Shown here one piece after another: positions 23,601-36,081 of a DNA stretch of 64,000 nt; position 1 is the first letter of the stretch; each line of letters opens with the position of its first letter. The DNA lies in contig JAYKKM010000009.1 in NCBI GenBank assembly GCA_035772405.1, forward strand, positions 591,001 through 655,000. Direction: 5' to 3'. Made by a program: the position numbers and the translations under genes. The stretch is from Chrysogorgia sp. JL179-B06. Lineage: Eukaryota > Cnidaria > Anthozoa > Scleralcyonacea > Chrysogorgiidae. The notes beneath the pieces were generated by a model. That model was given only the letters and a program-made list of their open reading frames with translations. It was not told the DNA's origin and did no database searches.

Positions 23601-26600
23601 AGATTGTTATGCGTTTACCAGACCACATGATTGAGAAGTGGAGAGTTGTCGTGGCCAACATTCGAGAGAAAGGCCAGACACCTGCAGTCAGCCACATAAG
23701 TGGATTCGTAAGAAAGCGAGTGAAGGCAGAGTTTGATCCAGATTTTGGTGATCCACAAAGAGATTCGAGACCCCCGAGAAATGAGCATCCCCTACCGTGA
23801 AGAGGTATATATGCTACCGGTCGTGATTCAAACAGATCGCCATTAAAGTGTTATGTATGCGTGTTATGGAATGTCCAGTGCTAATGAAAGCCTCAGTTCC
23901 TGAAAGATTAGAGCTAGTGAAGAAAGCAAGACTTTGATTTTCGTGTTTGAATCGTGGACACTCAAGAATGATTGTCGATCGAAGAACAAATGTGAAAAAG
24001 GTGATTCCTGCCCTTACTTTCATCATCCTTTTACATTCCAATTCCCCCAGTCCATCTCCAGTCGGCAACATGATCCCAGTCAATGCAGCACAACCCAGAA
24101 TTGCCTCAGTTTTAGAGAAAGCAAGCATGATGTCCGTAATTCGAGCCTGATTCAGAGCCCCCAATGGCAGAGTTCGCGAAGGGAACGTGTTGATTGACAG
24201 TGGCGCCGGAACAACAGTTATTCGAAAGCAGTTTGCGAAAGATCTCGGATTGAAGAGTTCAAGATCGAAGCCCATGAGATCGAGAAAACCATTATTAGCG
24301 TCCCTGATTTGGATATAGAATGGCTCAATTCATTTCCATATCTTCGAAATATAGAGTTGCAACATGCGTCCGGTCCAATAGATCTCATCCTGGGGGTCCA
24401 TTATACCCACCTTCATGCAAAAGAAGGGATTCGTCATGGAAAAGCATTCCAACCGGTGGCCAAGAAAACCAAGCTTGGATGGTACGTGATGGGAGCAAAG
24501 GAGGAGCAAAGGAGGAGCGAAGAACATCTGATGAACTTTATTCAATTAACTTTGTGCGAATGATCGACATGGAGAAGTTTTATGAATTTGAAACACTTAC
24601 ACTGCAAGCAGTCAATTGTTCGTGTCCCAAATCAGCCCTGTCACTTGATGATAAGCGAGCCATGGAGCAGTCGTGTGAGCCATGGAGCAGTCGTGTAAGC
24701 CGTTACGTCATTGGTCTAACGTGGGAAAAGGATAATTCTTTGTTGCCCAATAACCGTTCCCTAGCAGAAACCCGACTTCGATCGTTAGAAAAGAGCCTTA
24801 GCAAGAATGAAGAAAAGGCAAGAATGTACGATGGAGCGATAATGCAGAACGCAGCGAACAACTGGACAATACCCCTCAATGAAGAAGAGGAAAAAGTACC
24901 CCATTACGAGTTGTCTTCGATCCAGCAAGTCCTTACCATGGTGTGTCTCTGAATTCCTTCTTTTATAGGTCTGATTGGCAACTTACTCGGAGTTCTGCTA
25001 CGTTTCCGCAAGGAACAAGTGGCTTTTAGTGGAGACATTTCAAAGATATTTCTTCAGATCCTACTGCCGGAAGAAGATACCCATGTCCATTTCTTTTGGA
25101 GAAACCTAGATACAAGAGAGCCAACAACATACGCCTTGCAGAGAGTCACGTTCGGGGATAAGCCCTCTCCAGACATGGCGAGCTTTGTGATGTTGAGAAT
25201 GGCAGAAGAAAACGAGAAAGAATGGCAGAAGAAAACGAGAAAGAATGGCAGAAGAAAACGAGAAAGAATGTCCTCGAGCAGCTACAATCCTGAAGCGTGA
25301 TAGATATGTAGATGATCTCATTCATTCATGCCCAAGTACAGATGAAGCAGCAAAGAGCATTGAAGAAGTAGACAAAGTCTTAGCAACAGGAAGCTTCAAA
25401 ATGAAAGAATGGTTATGTTCGTCTACGGTCGAGACTCGAGAAGGCGAGTGAAAATGATCAGCCGAAACAAGTAAGCGTTAGCGAGAGTAGTCCCGAGCCT
25501 GTCACATCGATCGTGAATTTGGACGGTGAAGAATAGAGCAAAACGCTTGGTGTAGTGTGGAATCCGAAAAGAGATGTAATCGGTTTTGTGTCGAAAGAAG
25601 TCAAAGTGGAAAGACTGACAAAGAGATCTGTTATTTCAAATATCTCGAAGCTTTATGATCCACTTGGTCTAGCATCTGCAGTGACAATTAAAGCGAGAAT
25701 TGCCTTACAGAATATTTGGAAAACGAAGCAGTTGGATTGGGATGACCCTCTCCTAGAAGATATGAGCGAGAATTGGAAGAAATTGTTTAAAGAAATCGAA
25801 AGTCTCAAGAACGTCGTTTCCAAGATGTCTTCAACCGAAAGAAGTATCTGGTCCTTCCGAGTTGCACATCTTTTCAGACGCTAGCAAAGCAGCTTATGGC
25901 GCTGTAGCGTATTTGGTTTAGACGACCCCCCATGGTCTGCATGTTAGCCTTGTGTCCGCTAAAGCAAGAGTGGCCCTGCTGTGTCACACTACTATCCTGA
26001 GGCTGGAGTTGATGGCTGCACTAGTCGCATCTAGACTTGCCAACACTATTTGCGATGAATTCAAGTTAAAGCCCTCAAGCGTCACATTTTGGTCAGATTC
26101 TGCCATAGTACTCATTTGTTTACATTCAGAATCAGCTTCATTGAAGCCGTTCGTTGGAGTCCCAGTTTTTCGCGATACGTTCCATCCGAAGATAATCCAA
26201 CTAATAATCTAAGTCACGGTATTACGATAGAAGAATTAAGTTCAAGCCGTTGGATTAATGGTCCGCCCTTCCTCTCGAAGCCGAAGACCGAGTGGCCAAG
26301 TGAAAGAAGAACAGAACCCGACTTTCAAAGTGAAGATCTCGAGAAGAGAAAGTCGCCAAATTCCCTGGCCGCAGTTGTGAAACCCAGAGCATTTCTCGAA
26401 TTGGGAAGAGTTGACAATAGGCGGTCACTCTTATTAACGTTCTGCTAACAACGTAAAGTATACGAAGCAAGATCCATCAAAGGTCAGAAAGGGAGAGTTA
26501 CAACCAGAATGTAAAGAAGCTGAAAATTATTGGATTCGAGAAGCTCCGCGCGAACTGAAGGTTGCAGATTGTCTATTTTCTATGATCCCCTTTCATTTAA

Positions 26601-27775
26601 GATGGATTGATCCGAGTCGGCAGTCGATTGAATAAGTCCCAGTTACCGTACAAGCAAGTTAACCCAGTCCTCCCAAAACGCCACCACATTTCATCCCTCA
26701 TCATGCGAAGCGCCCACCTAAAGGTGAAGCATGCTGGTCGAGAGAGAGAACTTTGTGCGAATCAAGAGCCAAGTATTGCATCCTTAGAGGCAGACGACTC
26801 GCCAAGGACCTAACAAATAATTGTGTGCTGTGTAGGAAAGCAGGTCAACCACCGCATTCAACGCTGATGGGAAGTCTACCACCAGATCGAGCGAAAGTAC
26901 ATGTGCCCCCGTTCACAGCGACCGGCGTAGACCTGTTTGGACCCTTTCTTCTCAAGTACGGCAGGAACAAGTCAAGCAAAGCCTGGGGAGCTATCTTCAC
27001 GTGTGCAACATTCAGAAGCCTTTCTACAAGCATTTCGACGATTTGCATCCCACCACGGATGGCCAGATACAATCATCTCTGACAATGGAGGTTCGTTCGT
27101 TGGAGCAGAGGTAGAACTGTGAAAGTTACTTCTCGAAGGAAAGAAGCGTCTAGCAGATTTTGCAGTGTTGCACAAGATCCATTGGAAGTTTATCACCCCC
27201 CTCAGCCCTCATCAAGGCGGAATGTATGAAAGCTTGATAAAAGTGACGAAGCGAGCTTTACGTGTCAGTACAGGAGAGCAGATTTTATCTTGGAACGAAA
27301 TGGCTACAATTTTTGCGGAAGTAAAGTCGATCATTAACAGCCCGTCTCTTAACCTACATGTCAGATGTGACCCCAACGACCTACGTCCTCTTACCCTTAA
27401 CCACTTTTTATTAGGCAGAGCATCAGCAGATATTCCACATGGTCCATATGAAGACACCAAGAATACTCACAAGCGTTTCCAGTACGTCCAGATAATTGTG
27501 AACAATTTCTGGAGAAGATTTATCATAGAATACATCCCCAAGTTGATAGCAATTGGAAGACTGAAATGGCAGAAAAGGGAGTCTCAAATCAATCAGGATG
27601 ATATTGTTCTCATCGTGGAGAACAATGTACCACGAGGAAAGTGGAATCTTGGTCGAGTCCTTGAAGTCTTTCCAGGAAAGGACGGCGTAGTGAGGAACGT
27701 GCGTTTGAAGACAGAGAATGGAGAACTGAAGAGATCGATCCAGAAATGCTGTATACTTCTGGAAGCCAAGTAAGA
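23601..27775 (+). pseudogene. BEL/Pao retrotransposon gag-pol, heavily mutated
   Basis: Parts appear in family order. The gag end is LPDHMIEKWRVVV (about 23612). The protease-like DSGAGTTVIRKQFAKDLGL begins near 24196, followed by LGVHYTHLHAKEG and KKTKLGWYVMG. The RT begins near 24930, with YVDDLI near 25306. RNase H has SDASKAAYGAVAYLV near 25873. Integrase has a CVLC finger, GVDLFGPF near 26925, SDNGGSFVGAE near 27083 and GGMYESLIK near 27217. The DUF5641-type end has PRGKWNLGRVLEVFPG near 27630. Many stops and shifts occur, including a tandem triplication of a 23-bp AGAAGAAAACGAGAAAGAAT unit at 25201-25270. The 5' LTR is missing. Confidence 0.9.
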
Positions 27776-27801
27776 TTCGTGAGTGGCGCCCCCGGAGGGT
27801 A

Positions 27802-28231
27802 TGTTTTGAACAGTTAACATTTTTATGACATTTTATAACTTCTATATATTTTAAGTTTCATATTAAGTTAGTTATTAAGCAATTTATAGATTACGTAATC
27901 GAAAAGTCATATGACATTGTAACCTGAAACGAGACAGTCAGTCAGAGCAGATTAATACAAAGCGAACGAACACGTATGAAAGCAGGCGAAAGAATTTAAG
28001 TTCAGAAAGATTAGATCCACCCTTCAGGTACTATTTTATAGTTTTATGGTTCTGTGAACAGTCTTTAGTATTATTTGTTTTATTAGTTAACTTTATAGTC
28101 GATTTTAGCGAACTTTATTATTATATTAATCTTTGTCATTGTAAAATATGATCGGAATGTGCTACATATAATCTTTGTAAATTTGTGATTTTTAGAATTA
28201 AACTCATAAATTAAAAGGAAATCTCCTTGCA
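27802..28231 (+). mobile_element. Probable BEL/Pao 3' LTR
   Basis: A purine-rich CCCGGAGGG precedes TGTTTTGAACAG at 27802 and the stretch could end with TTGCA near 28231. The sequence is AT-rich and non-coding. With no 5' LTR to compare, both ends are estimates from the TG...CA rule. Confidence 0.5.
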
Positions 28232-28304
28232 TGTCGCAGATAGTCTTCCTGGCATGTGTCCTTACCAGATCTTACTAAGCTTAAACAACACTGCTCAAAC
28301 TTTT

Positions 28305-28712
28305 TCCGTCCACAGTGTTTGTTCAATGTGGTTACTCCAACCACATGAACTCTTGGCTATGTTGTACCTGTTAGTGCATTTCAAGTATTTTCCAAATATA
28401 AGCTTGGTCTCAATGTTGTTTCTCTGGAAGGAAGAGAGGCCAAGCAGATGGCTATTCGTAGGTACAGCCAAAATACAAACTTTGTCCAAAGGTGGATGCA
28501 GATCTTTCGGCATGAATTTGTGCATCTAATTTGACTTAGGAAGAAGGGGTATGATATCAGAGATAAGTCCAACCACACGCAGGTGTATATACCTGCAAGG
28601 GTAACAAATAATGAGAGCTGTTTTTGTGGGTTGGAAAAGGCTATGTTTTTGCTCTCATTCGTATCGCAGGCAGTTAGAGGAAAGTACACGGATGGGAAAA
28701 GTTATGGTTGAT
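28305..28712 (+). pseudogene. Fragment of a multicopy invertebrate protein family
   Basis: Readable stretches are FQVFSKYKLGLNVVSLEGREAK, then MAIRRYSQNTNFVQRWMQIF with RHEFVHLI, then RKKGYDIRDKSNHTQVYIPARV and NNESCFCGLE near 28615. The order YKLGL...GREAK...RW.QIFRHE..LI...YIP.R....C.CG is one I recall in repeated cnidarian genes of unknown function. Stops (such as TGA after FVHLI's next codon) and one shift show decay. It directly follows the BEL LTR. Confidence 0.45.
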
Positions 28713-28945
28713 AGTCAACTTATGTCTGAGGTAAAGTAATATCAAGTAAATATCAAAAAAGTTAACAAATCTTATTAATTGATCTAAGGTTCTGTTATAG
28801 TTGTTTTAATAGTACAATAATATAGAATATAGTACTGTACTAACAAGAATATCGTAAATATTGTAATACCGGTACAATAAATTTATTACAAAACATTGAT
28901 CTGTAAGCGTGTCAGTGTTATTTTATTTGATTTTATATAGGGCTG

Positions 28946-29425
28946 GTACAAAACGCAGATTGCAGGTTGGGCATTTGTAGGTTGCAGGTTGGGAATTTGC
29001 AGGTTGGGAATACGAGTTGTTTTCTAGATGGTACCAGCACGGTGTCCTTAAATTAACCATTATCCTTAAGTTACAAATAGCTCTGAATTAAGATAGGATC
29101 GTAAGAATCATGCATGTGTTTAACAGTCAATTACTAATCCCACATGCTTAGTCTCTCTTATTAGTCTACTTATTTAGGACACCAAGTATGGGATACAAGG
29201 GTAGGTATGGTTGTGTCATAAAACTTGCTAGACAGGTGGTTAGGGTTAGAAAACTCGCTTGGCGGGGGTTAGGGTTGGGTTAGAAAACAAACTCGCAAAG
29301 CGAGGGAGTGGGATATGGTTATTTAACCCTAATACTAACCCCATTTAAAATGATCATCCAGAAAATAACTATATTTACAACCTGCAAATTCCCAACCTGC
29401 AACCTGTGTTTTGTATTCAGGGGGT
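28946..29425. mobile_element. MITE with GGTTGCAGGTTGGG terminal repeats
   Basis: The left end TACAAAACGCAGATTGCAGGTTGGG is mirrored by CCCAACCTGCAACCTGTGTTTTGTA near 29389-29417. Inside are GGTTAGGGTTAG runs and repeats of GAAAACTCGC. The flanking copy at 29760-30045 lacks it, giving an empty site. Exact ends and the target duplication are uncertain. Confidence 0.7.
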
Positions 29426-29759
29426 GGGAGGGGCATGCTTCAGCAGTTGGTTTGTTTGAAATTCCATATCACACATTTTGGATTAAGCAAGAAAACTCTA
29501 AATTATGGAAAATACAAGGTTTTATTTTGGCACTTAGTTATTGCCAGCCACCATTGAACACAAAACACTACTTTGCCATTATAATGATACATGTGCTTTT
29601 AAAGCCTAATATGAAGAAAAAATAATGAATGACATAATTTACGAGACAGTTATAGTGTCTTGCTCAAGTCATCACTTATGATTTGGTGTTCAAAGTAAGT
29701 TACAGTATATAATAGTTAGATGTGTAGATGGAATCCTACCCTGTTCCACACACCATATG

Positions 29760-30045
29760 TATATAATATACAGAATATAGTACTGTATTAACAAGAATAT
29801 TGTAATACCGGTACAATAAATTTATTACAAAACATTTATCTGTAAGCGTGTCATTGTTATTTTATTTTTTTCATATACAGGGTCTGGGGGAGAGCTGGGG
29901 CATGCTTCAGCAGTTGGTTTGTTGGAAATTCCATATCACACATTTTGGTCTAAGCAAGAAAACTCTAAATTATGGAAAATAAAAGGTTTTATTTTGGCAC
30001 TCGGTTATTGCCAGGCACCATTGAACACAAAACACCATTTTGGGC
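29760..30045. repeat. Direct duplicate of 28810-28945 plus 29420-29570, without the MITE
   Basis: TAGTACTGTA..AACAAGAATAT..GTAATACCGGTACAATAAATTTATTACAAAACAT is shared with 28836-28896. CATGCTTCAGCAGTTGGTTTGTT..GAAATTCCATATCACACATTTTGG is shared with 29433-29480. The two halves are contiguous here but separated by the MITE in the first copy. Confidence 0.85.
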
Positions 30046-30234
30046 GCTTTCTCGATATATGAACCGAAATACAAACATATAATCCTGGCCATAAACAAGG
30101 GCGTTGAAATCGCCTTTGTGTTTTTCCTCAATTAAAATATTGCTCTTATGATTGTCGGACATGATGAACAATTATTGCCTATTGGGATATCGCAAATAAT
30201 TTGTTCTTCATCAAATGTGTCACTTGGTCAGTTT

Positions 30235-30960
30235 AATAATAATAATAATGCTTTATTCATAGTATATCTCTACAAAGTAGTTCTTCATCTGTGAAAGTTA
30301 AGAGTTATATAAAATACAGTATAAATACCAAAGTGAGATAATTTACCATTACTTAAATAAAATCTGTTATTTGATTTAAAAGTAATGCTTTAGTTTCTTT
30401 GGAAAAAGAATAATCAGAATAATTTCTTAGATCAATAGGAAGATTATTAAAAACGTTTTGAAGCAGAATCCTGGAATGTTCCTGATTCTAGTGTCAATTT
30501 CAGTGCCCTTGCTCTGTTGGAACGCAATAATCTTGAATGCGATACCATCTCAAGATTTCAACTTGGATGGCCAAGTTACTTCATGAATTGCTTTATGCGC
30601 TAATTTCATAAGGTACCAATCACGACGTTCTTTCATTGGCAACCATCCACGTTTAATCACGTCCTTCATTTTGCAGTAACTTTCGTCACAAAACCTGCAC
30701 AAGCGTTTTGTACTGAAGTCGTGTTGTACTCATTGAAGCCGACAGGATTCTCACAAAGTCTTTTCTTTAATCTCGCCCATCTTGGTCAGTGTAGTCACAG
30801 ATCCACAGCTTTTCAGTCACGCACAGTTTCCTCATTTTTTCAGTTTCAGTTAAGTATATAGAAGCCTTTCATATGACGGCTCCTTGGAAGACGGGGTTAT
30901 TGGCTGTTGCCTCATGATCGAAGTGTTAGCGCGGTCGGAAATACGATTGAGTTGTTGGAT
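30235..30960 (-). pseudogene. 3' end of a non-LTR retrotransposon (LINE)
   Basis: On the minus strand, RGWLPMKERRDWYLMKLAHKAI, then EVTWPSKLK and, after a shift, SNRARALKLTLESGTFQDSASK and NYSDYSFSKETKALLL can be read. These are C-terminal sequences of CR1/RTE-type LINE ORF2. It ends in a (TAA)n tail at 30235-30255. It is 5'-truncated with stops. Confidence 0.65.
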
Positions 30961-31034
30961 GCATTCGTTGATTGCCGAAGTTTGGCATTCTTGACATAAT
31001 GTATAATCTCCCTCTTTGGCGGCATGTTTATAAA

Positions 31035-31915
31035 CTACGGACGAAGTCTGCCTTGTTGCTAAATAAATTGGATGATTTTGTCAGGGACGTACTCAGAAAA
31101 TTTTACAGGGGGTGTAAGCTCATTTCAACTAACTACACCCTATCGATCCAGGGTTGTTCGAAAGAGGGGGCGCACGTTGTGGTGTATGCCTTTACTTGAT
31201 TATGGATGTGTAGTGTGGGGTGACTGTAGCAAGAAAGATGCTCAACGCCTAGAACGTCTCCAGAATCAAGCAATGCGGGTAATTTTGTCAGCAAACCGTA
31301 AGACCTGTACGCAATATATGCGTACTAAGCTTGTTATATTGTCATTATATAACAGAAGACGATTTATTAAGCTGCAAATTGTTTTTAAAATAATGAATAA
31401 GATAAATTGTCCGTATCAGTTGGATAACTATCTTGTAATGAGATCAGAATTACATAGTCGCAATTTACGGGACAACACTCTATTAGATGTCATAGCAACG
31501 AAAACAAAAATTGGGCAGTCAACTTTCAAATGCTCAGCAGCCAGGGAATGGAATGCTTTGCCTAAACAATTGCGAGAGATAAAGACTCTTCCTCTATTCA
31601 AGGCAAAATTGTTTAAATACTTTCTTGAACTTGATGTTTTGCAACATGTTTGTAGCGTAAGTTAATTAAGGTTCGCCTCGCCATGGCGGTTAAATCGAAT
31701 CTGTGTACGGACTGATTTTCTCGAAATAGCCCTTCTATGGTTTTGCGTAACCTTGATTTTCGCTGTAATATTTTACCTTGTTAATAGATTTTAATAGGAT
31801 AGTATGTATACTTATTATGTATTTACTGATCACCAGTTTATACCAGCTAATCTAGATTAGCTGATTGGTTTTATCAGGATAAATAAAGTCTTTATTATTA
31901 TTATTATTATTATCT
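31035..31915 (+). pseudogene. 5'-truncated LINE ORF2 C-terminus with (ATT)n tail
   Basis: A frame from about 31150 to 31665 encodes LDYGCVVWGDCSKKDAQRLE, then QNQAMRVILSANRKTCTQYMRTKL, then GQSTFKCSAAREWNALPKQL and LPLFKAKLFKYFLEL. This is the typical end of CR1/Jockey-type reverse transcriptase proteins. A 3' UTR and (TTA)n tail close at 31891-31912. The catalytic RT part is absent. It is oriented opposite to the LINE end at 30235. Confidence 0.8.
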
Positions 31916-32847
31916 TCGCGGCTATGCCCCGAACCCACTCCGGGTAAAATTTTTAATTTTGCAAAGCCCAGAAGTGCTTTTCCGGCGATTTCTGAGAAAT
32001 GAGGGCACCACGCCATTGCTAAAAATGCACGATTATAAAGGGGCATCAAGATTATGAACACTTAAATATAAACTCAGATGTAGTACAGAACCAATATATA
32101 CACTTTAGGCTTTATGCATCTGAAAACGTCCATCGTTTTATCTTGGAAACCAAGTTAAAATATCTGAGTGCATGCAAACTGGCTTTTGCAATGAAAATTG
32201 AATAAACTACCAAAACAAATCGGTCATATAATATTACGTTTATCTCTCTGACTTCTTCGTTTTGACATGGTAAAAAACAGAAAACACTTGTTTGCGGAAT
32301 TTTTAAGGGGGCCCACGCCGCGTGCGTGGATCTGCCACTGCAAAATATTTTCTGTCTGTTGGGTGCCTACTAAAACGACCCTGGTCAGCTGGTGAAATGA
32401 TTAATTAGCCCTACATTAATAACGCACTCTCAATACGAAATGAAAACATGACATTTTAATAAATTTATATCTTTGGTGTTCTCTCGTTGATTACATTTAC
32501 ATATAAAAAAAACATTAATTTAATATCAACATTAGATTTGCGAGTCTTAAATTTGGTAGTTTTAAATTCATTTAAACGTGCTAAAAGTTAATAATTCTAC
32601 TTGTCCATGTTAAATCGAACAAGTCTAAAATATAATTTCTGCTGACTAAAATATAACTAATAAAGATTTTTGGGGGGTGTCGCACCCCCGTAGCTCCGGG
32701 CCTGGATTTTGTTGCATTCTTCGGCTGTGCTCACTGAAAACGGCGAACGCCGAAACGTATAGGTCGAATGAACGCATTCGTTTATCGTCGTGCAGCAGAA
32801 TGCTTGAAATTTTGAAAACAATTTTAAATTGATCAAGTAAAAGAGAA
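31916..32847. other. Non-coding; no clear gene
   Basis: A GC-rich patch at 31916-32050 (CCCCGAACCCACTCCGGG) may be a small repeat. The rest is AT-rich. A short GGGGGGTGTCGCACCCCC palindrome lies near 32672-32690. No frame is convincing. Confidence 0.4.
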
Positions 32848-33176
32848 CCATGAATTGTCATATGCGGAATTGACTACTAAAACTAATGTTATTAATCTAC
32901 ACACATACTTTTTGATCTCGCTTACAAAGTCAAGAGCGCTGATTAATGGGACGACGTTCTATATTAGCATATTTGATAACGAGTAATTCAACCAAACGAA
33001 AATATATCTAAATAATGATTGAAAATGCTAATAAAGAACGTAATAAAGAACGTAATTAATCAACAGTGTCAGTGCTCTTGACTTTGTAAGGAACATCAAA
33101 ATTCAAGAAGTCTGTGTGTAGATTGATAACATTAGTTTAAGTAGTCAATTCCGCATACGACAGTTCAGATAATCCT
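32848..33176. mobile_element. MITE with long terminal inverted repeats
   Basis: TGAATTGTCATATGCGGAATTGACTACTAAAACTAATGTTATTAATCTACACACA at the left matches the complement of the right end with about five differences. Further in, CAAAGTCAAGAGC is mirrored by GCTCTTGACTTTG. Total about 328 bp, non-coding. Confidence 0.85.
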
Positions 33177-33521
33177 TGGCTTAGGTCTACCATTTTGAAG
33201 CATTTTTGGAGGCGGTCGGTGAGAAATTCCCCGAGATGTACTAGTACTTGCGTATGGGGCAAAAAGGGTGCGGAAATTACGAAGCGCTCCAGCTGGCTTG
33301 CTTGGTGTATTGGCACATGTTGTCACCGGCGTAGATGATGAAGGTATTGCCGAATTCGATGTATTAATATTCGAGTGCTCCGCTGCATTCGGGGTAGGGG
33401 TACCACCGCTATTTGAAGACGTATTTCCTCTGTTTTCTGGTGAATTTTGAGTTAACACGGCCGCAGCTTCACGTAGTAAACTCATGGCACGACTTATGTT
33501 TCCTTCGTCTCTGTTCGCCAT
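33177..33521 (-). CDS. Probable first exon of a multicopy host-type gene
   Basis: An ATG at 33521 starts a Ser/Thr/Asn-rich frame (EGNISRAMSLLREAAAVLTQ, then RNFRTLFAPYASTSTSRGISH and PPPKM). The pattern LL+EAA.....FR.LFAPY...S...PPPK recurs in invertebrate repeat-associated genes that I recall but cannot name. A possible donor ATG|GTAGAC lies near 33191, close to the MITE boundary. No later exon was found, so it is probably an orphan exon. Confidence 0.4.
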
Positions 33522-33652
33522 TTTGATTTACACAATTAGCGGCAACCCAACCTCGTACCCAGGCTCTTCACTCGGCCCTCGCATACCAGTAATTTCCGTA
33601 CTTCCGCAAAAGGCTAAAACGTGTTACTGAGAGTCATGCAGGCCATGACGTA

Positions 33653-33781
33653 AGCATAATGAAAAACAGCATAATGAAATACGAAACAGCATAATAGAAT
33701 ACGAAACAGCATAATAGAATACCAAACAGCATAATGAAATGCAAAATAGCATAATGAAATACGAAACAACACAACGAAATG
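33653..33781. repeat. Minisatellite of about 20-22 bp
   Basis: Units of the form GCATAATGAAATACGAAACA occur about six times with single-base changes (GCATAATAGAATACGAAACA, GCATAATGAAATGCAAAATA). Confidence 0.9.
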
Positions 33782-33865
33782 CCTTTGTTAATTGCATAAT
33801 GTAAAGTTGAATTTTTGGCGGAAATCACCCCTCATACGAAATAACAATAAAAATTGGAATGATTA

Positions 33866-33975
33866 AGGCCCAGGTCAAACGTCGAACTTTTCATGAGTCG
33901 AACTCAACGCAAATGAACTTAAACAAAAGAGTTTCCTAATTTACATTGAGTTCGACGTTTTACCCGGGCCTAAGA
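33866..33975. mobile_element. Short MITE with TTAAGGCCCAGGT ends
   Basis: GGCCCAGGTCAAACGTCGAAC at the left and GTTCGACGTTTTACCCGGGCC at the right are near-complementary. The left flank is TTAA. About 108 bp. Confidence 0.65.
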
Positions 33976-34059
33976 ATGATCTTTATATTACCCATTTGCA
34001 ACCGGATATATATTTTTTTCATGTTTTAATTTACGAAGTCTTCCATTTTCTATTTGTAC

Positions 34060-34680
34060 TATTTTCCACAATTTTCTAATAAGTACTTGTTTCAAATGAT
34101 TTTCATTACTCTACCTTTGTTAAACTACTATTAGCGATTCCGACAAGCGTTCCCATCGTTCGTAAAACGAATTTCTAGACTCTCTACTTACTACAGTTTA
34201 TCGACACTTAGCAAATGTCTTTCATATTTACGCTTGGAAAATAACACGCGGGAACCAGCACGTGGGACACACTCGCGTCATAAACGACGAACTTCTCACT
34301 TCTGTCTTCTCAACACACAATCCAGGGAAAATGTATAGAAATCTGAGAAAAACTCTTCGATTTCCAATGAGTAAGTTTATGGCTATTTGTTTGCTTTTTG
34401 GATGTCATTAATCAATGTAAATCTTTACAATACCATTTCCACTCAGCGAGTCAGCGTTCGTTCCCGCGTTGCGAGCCCGCGTGTTATTACAAGGCGTAAA
34501 TATGAAAGACATTTGCTAAAGTGTCGATAAACTGTAGTAAGTAGAGAGTCTAGAAATTCGTTTTACGAACGATGGGAACGCTTTGCGGAATCGCTAATAG
34601 TACTTTAACAAAGGTAGAGTAATGAAAATCATTTCAAACAAGTACTTATTAGAAAATTGTGGGAAATATTCCAACGTTTT
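34060..34680. mobile_element. MITE with about 190-bp terminal inverted repeats
   Basis: The left arm (about 34060-34250) runs TTCCACAATTTTCTAATAAGTACTTGTTTCAAATG...GAAAATAACACGCGGGAACC. Its complement occupies about 34470-34676. The middle is non-coding. Arms differ at scattered positions. Confidence 0.85.
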
Positions 34681-36076
34681 GTCGTGTCCGAGAACATTCA
34701 TCATTAAATAAATGAATTATATACAAATCAGGCCGTTTAATAGCTTAAACGGTGGATAAGCCAAATTTAAATTACACATCTTGTGAATGACTGAATTTAA
34801 ATCTACGTACTAAAATTAATATTATGTAGTTGCATACATACAGGTGATTATTAGTTTTATTCAGGTTGAAAAATTTTAGTTTGGTACAACGTGCCATTGT
34901 ATGACAGTATTTCCATGCCATGAACGTTTTCTTTAAAACAGTTGCAAGTCACATTTAAAATTCTCCTAAACTTTTTATCATGGGGTACACCGTACTAAAT
35001 GAATACAGCATTTTCTAATGCTCTCAATGAAAAAGTAACTCAATTCCAATAATAGAGATTTTGATGCACTGCACTGCAGCTCTGTTGTAATGCCAGCTAG
35101 ATGATTTTACTAGTTGTCAAGTGGAGAAGGACACATGGTTCTAAGGTATACAGTAACTCAGTAAGTGTAGGCGAATCAAAACCTTGAAATTTGCAACTGT
35201 ATAGTTAGTTACCTGTCTGAAAGTTTCCAAATTTAGCTAATTAAAGTCAATCAAATCTCCAACCAAAAAATTTAACATGGGAATGCTTAATATAAAAGTT
35301 TCCAATAGCATCTCTACTGTAATCATGCATGAGCATTCCATTCATTATTTATGATGATGAACCGACCATAGCTATTTCTCTTAATGTTTTGAGATGGTCT
35401 GAGATTACACTGCAATTGCCTTTTTTTGATTTTCAACAATTGCCTCATTCAAATAAAAGTCCATTAAATAGTTAAACATATAGTGAACTTCAAATGATTG
35501 TTGGCAAGCACTTCGTAATCGCTGCTTGTTCTTTCTGTTGTTTTCAGACTCTTGTGTTCTTGTTGGCAGAGATCAATATTGTGATAAAGACAAAGTGGTG
35601 ATTTATGTGGATTTGTGCTAGTGTGGAATCGATCACCTAAATGACCGAGTATGAGTTACTGGATGTTCTCCTTCTGCAAGGTCATCTGGGGACTTATTGC
35701 TTCGTTGCCCTGTCCTGTACTCAGATGTAACAATGTCTGGGACATTTAGATTATGTAATAAGACAGAAAGAAAAACTGAATTAAAAATAAGAAGTGTATG
35801 TCATGAATATTTTTTTGTTTAAAATGTGGACAGTAAAACTAGTATTAATTATTAATAATAAATTATTTTAGCTTCCTTCGTGATATCAGTGTTCTAGACA
35901 ATCGATCAATTGATTACGTACATTACTTGGTGGTTTCCCAAGTGTTGGTGTTTCAAAGCATGACATTTAGAACAATTTGAATCGTTGAATTCATGCTTCT
36001 GTATTGAATTATTACTGGTAAGTTTTATGATATTACCATTAGAAAGCGATCATATTATACATGTTTTTCTTCTATT
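34681..36076. other. AT-rich non-coding stretch
   Basis: I find no long frame, RNA gene or strong repeat. A splice-acceptor-like TTTTTAG at 36075-36081 leads into the next relic. Confidence 0.5.
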
Positions 36077-36081
36077 TTTAG

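Noticed and set aside
29200..29340. TTAGGG-type telomeric repeat
   Set aside because: GGTTAGGGTTAG occurs only a few times mixed with GAAAACTCGC words inside a MITE; it is not a telomere array.
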